A stretch of 6,410 bases of DNA from UBA3071 sp965369635 (lineage in GTDB: Bacteria; Chloroflexota; Anaerolineae; UBA3071), in contig CBDURC010000177.1 of the NCBI GenBank assembly GCA_965369635.1, positions 1-6,410 on the forward strand. The letters are read 5' to 3'. A program made the translations under genes and the position numbers. Shown here piece by piece: positions 6,039 to 6,410 of the stretch; position 1 is the first letter of the stretch, and each line of letters begins with the position of its first letter. The notes beneath the pieces are model-generated. The model was not told the origin of the DNA and searched no databases. It was given only the letters and a program-made list of their open reading frames with translations.

Positions 6039-6410
6039 CTATGCCCCGGTGAGCCTGCGGACCTTCTCCAACAGATCGTCAGGGTCCATGGGCTTAGAGA
6101 TCCAGGTGTCAATGGGGATGTATTCGTCTGTCGGGAACAGGCTGGCGTGAGGGCTGCTGATGATGCTGGAGACCATGATCAGCGGTATGTCCTCAAGATC
6201 AGGGTCCTCTTGCATCTCGTGGCAGGTGTTCAGGCCGTCGAGGATGCTGGACATCATCACGTCTAGCAGCACCAGGTCCGGTTTATCCTGGCGCATGGCC
6301 TGCAGGCCCTGTTCGCCATCGCTGGCGCTGCTGACCTCGTAGCCGTTGGCTTCCAGGATCAAGCGCGTGATCTCGACGAATTCGGGGTCATCGTCAACAA
6401 CCAAGATCTT
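6039..6410 (-). CDS. Single-domain response regulator (REC), 5' end beyond the window
   Basis: The gene enters from the right edge; 123 codons are visible, reading KILVVDDDPEFVEITRLILE at the edge, so only a few N-terminal residues and the start codon are missing. A TTG inside KILVV is not the real start. The whole protein is one receiver domain. Counted from the visible Lys, the acidic pocket is Asp6/Asp7, the phosphoacceptor is Asp50 (LVLLDVMM), the switch Ser is 81/82 (IMVSS) and the conserved Lys is 106 (ISKP). The usual MMPxMDG is replaced by MMSSILDGL, and the alpha4-beta5 region carries a longer loop (SPHASLFPTDEYIPIDTW, 86-103). It ends with TAG right after the domain, with no DNA-binding or enzymatic output, so it would act by protein contact or in a phosphorelay. 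The histidine kinase two genes downstream is the obvious candidate partner. Confidence 0.92.
   Translation of the reverse strand, partial: KILVVDDDPEFVEITRLILEANGYEVSSASDGEQGLQAMRQDKPDLVLLDVMMSSILDGLNTCHEMQEDPDLEDIPLIMVSSIISSPHASLFPTDEYIPIDTWISKPMDPDDLLEKVRRLTGA

Overview
The window is one tightly packed run of genes, all on the minus strand, so transcription runs from the right edge (6410) to the left edge (1). In transcription order it holds: a single-domain response regulator (cut by the window edge), a stand-alone tandem ACT-domain protein, a membrane histidine kinase, a HoxU/NuoG-like iron-sulfur diaphorase subunit, the [NiFe]-hydrogenase small subunit HoxY, the large subunit HoxH, and the first 40 codons of a hydrogenase maturation endopeptidase. 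There is no gene-free stretch longer than about 125 bases, and I see no plus-strand gene.

The core is a cytoplasmic bidirectional NAD(P)-linked [NiFe] hydrogenase of the Hox type (group 3d). HoxH carries both Cys pairs for the NiFe site plus a cleavable C-terminal tail. HoxY carries only the proximal-cluster cysteines. The diaphorase subunit carries a HoxU-like set of cluster motifs followed by a NuoG-like extension not found in ordinary HoxU. The protease at the left edge is the expected partner that trims the HoxH tail. The NAD(P)- and FMN-binding subunits (HoxF, HoxE) are not in the window; they may lie beyond the right edge or elsewhere.

Upstream sits a regulatory block (response regulator, ACT protein, histidine kinase), close enough to the hydrogenase genes to suggest one transcript. 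That invites a model in which hydrogenase expression or activity answers to a membrane signal and possibly a small-molecule ligand of the ACT protein, but this is inference.

Three oddities stand out. The histidine kinase reading frame is cut by a TAG just before its last ATP-binding-domain motif, and the missing tail is intact in the same frame beyond the stop. A GC-rich palindromic repeat occurs twice, once between genes and once inside the kinase gene. An imperfect hairpin fills the hoxH-protease gap.

The organism is a bacterium with moderately high GC. The Hox-type hydrogenase, the HoxU-NuoG hybrid and the embedded regulators would fit an anaerobic or facultative Chloroflexota-like lineage, but this is a weak guess from gene content, not from a marker gene.
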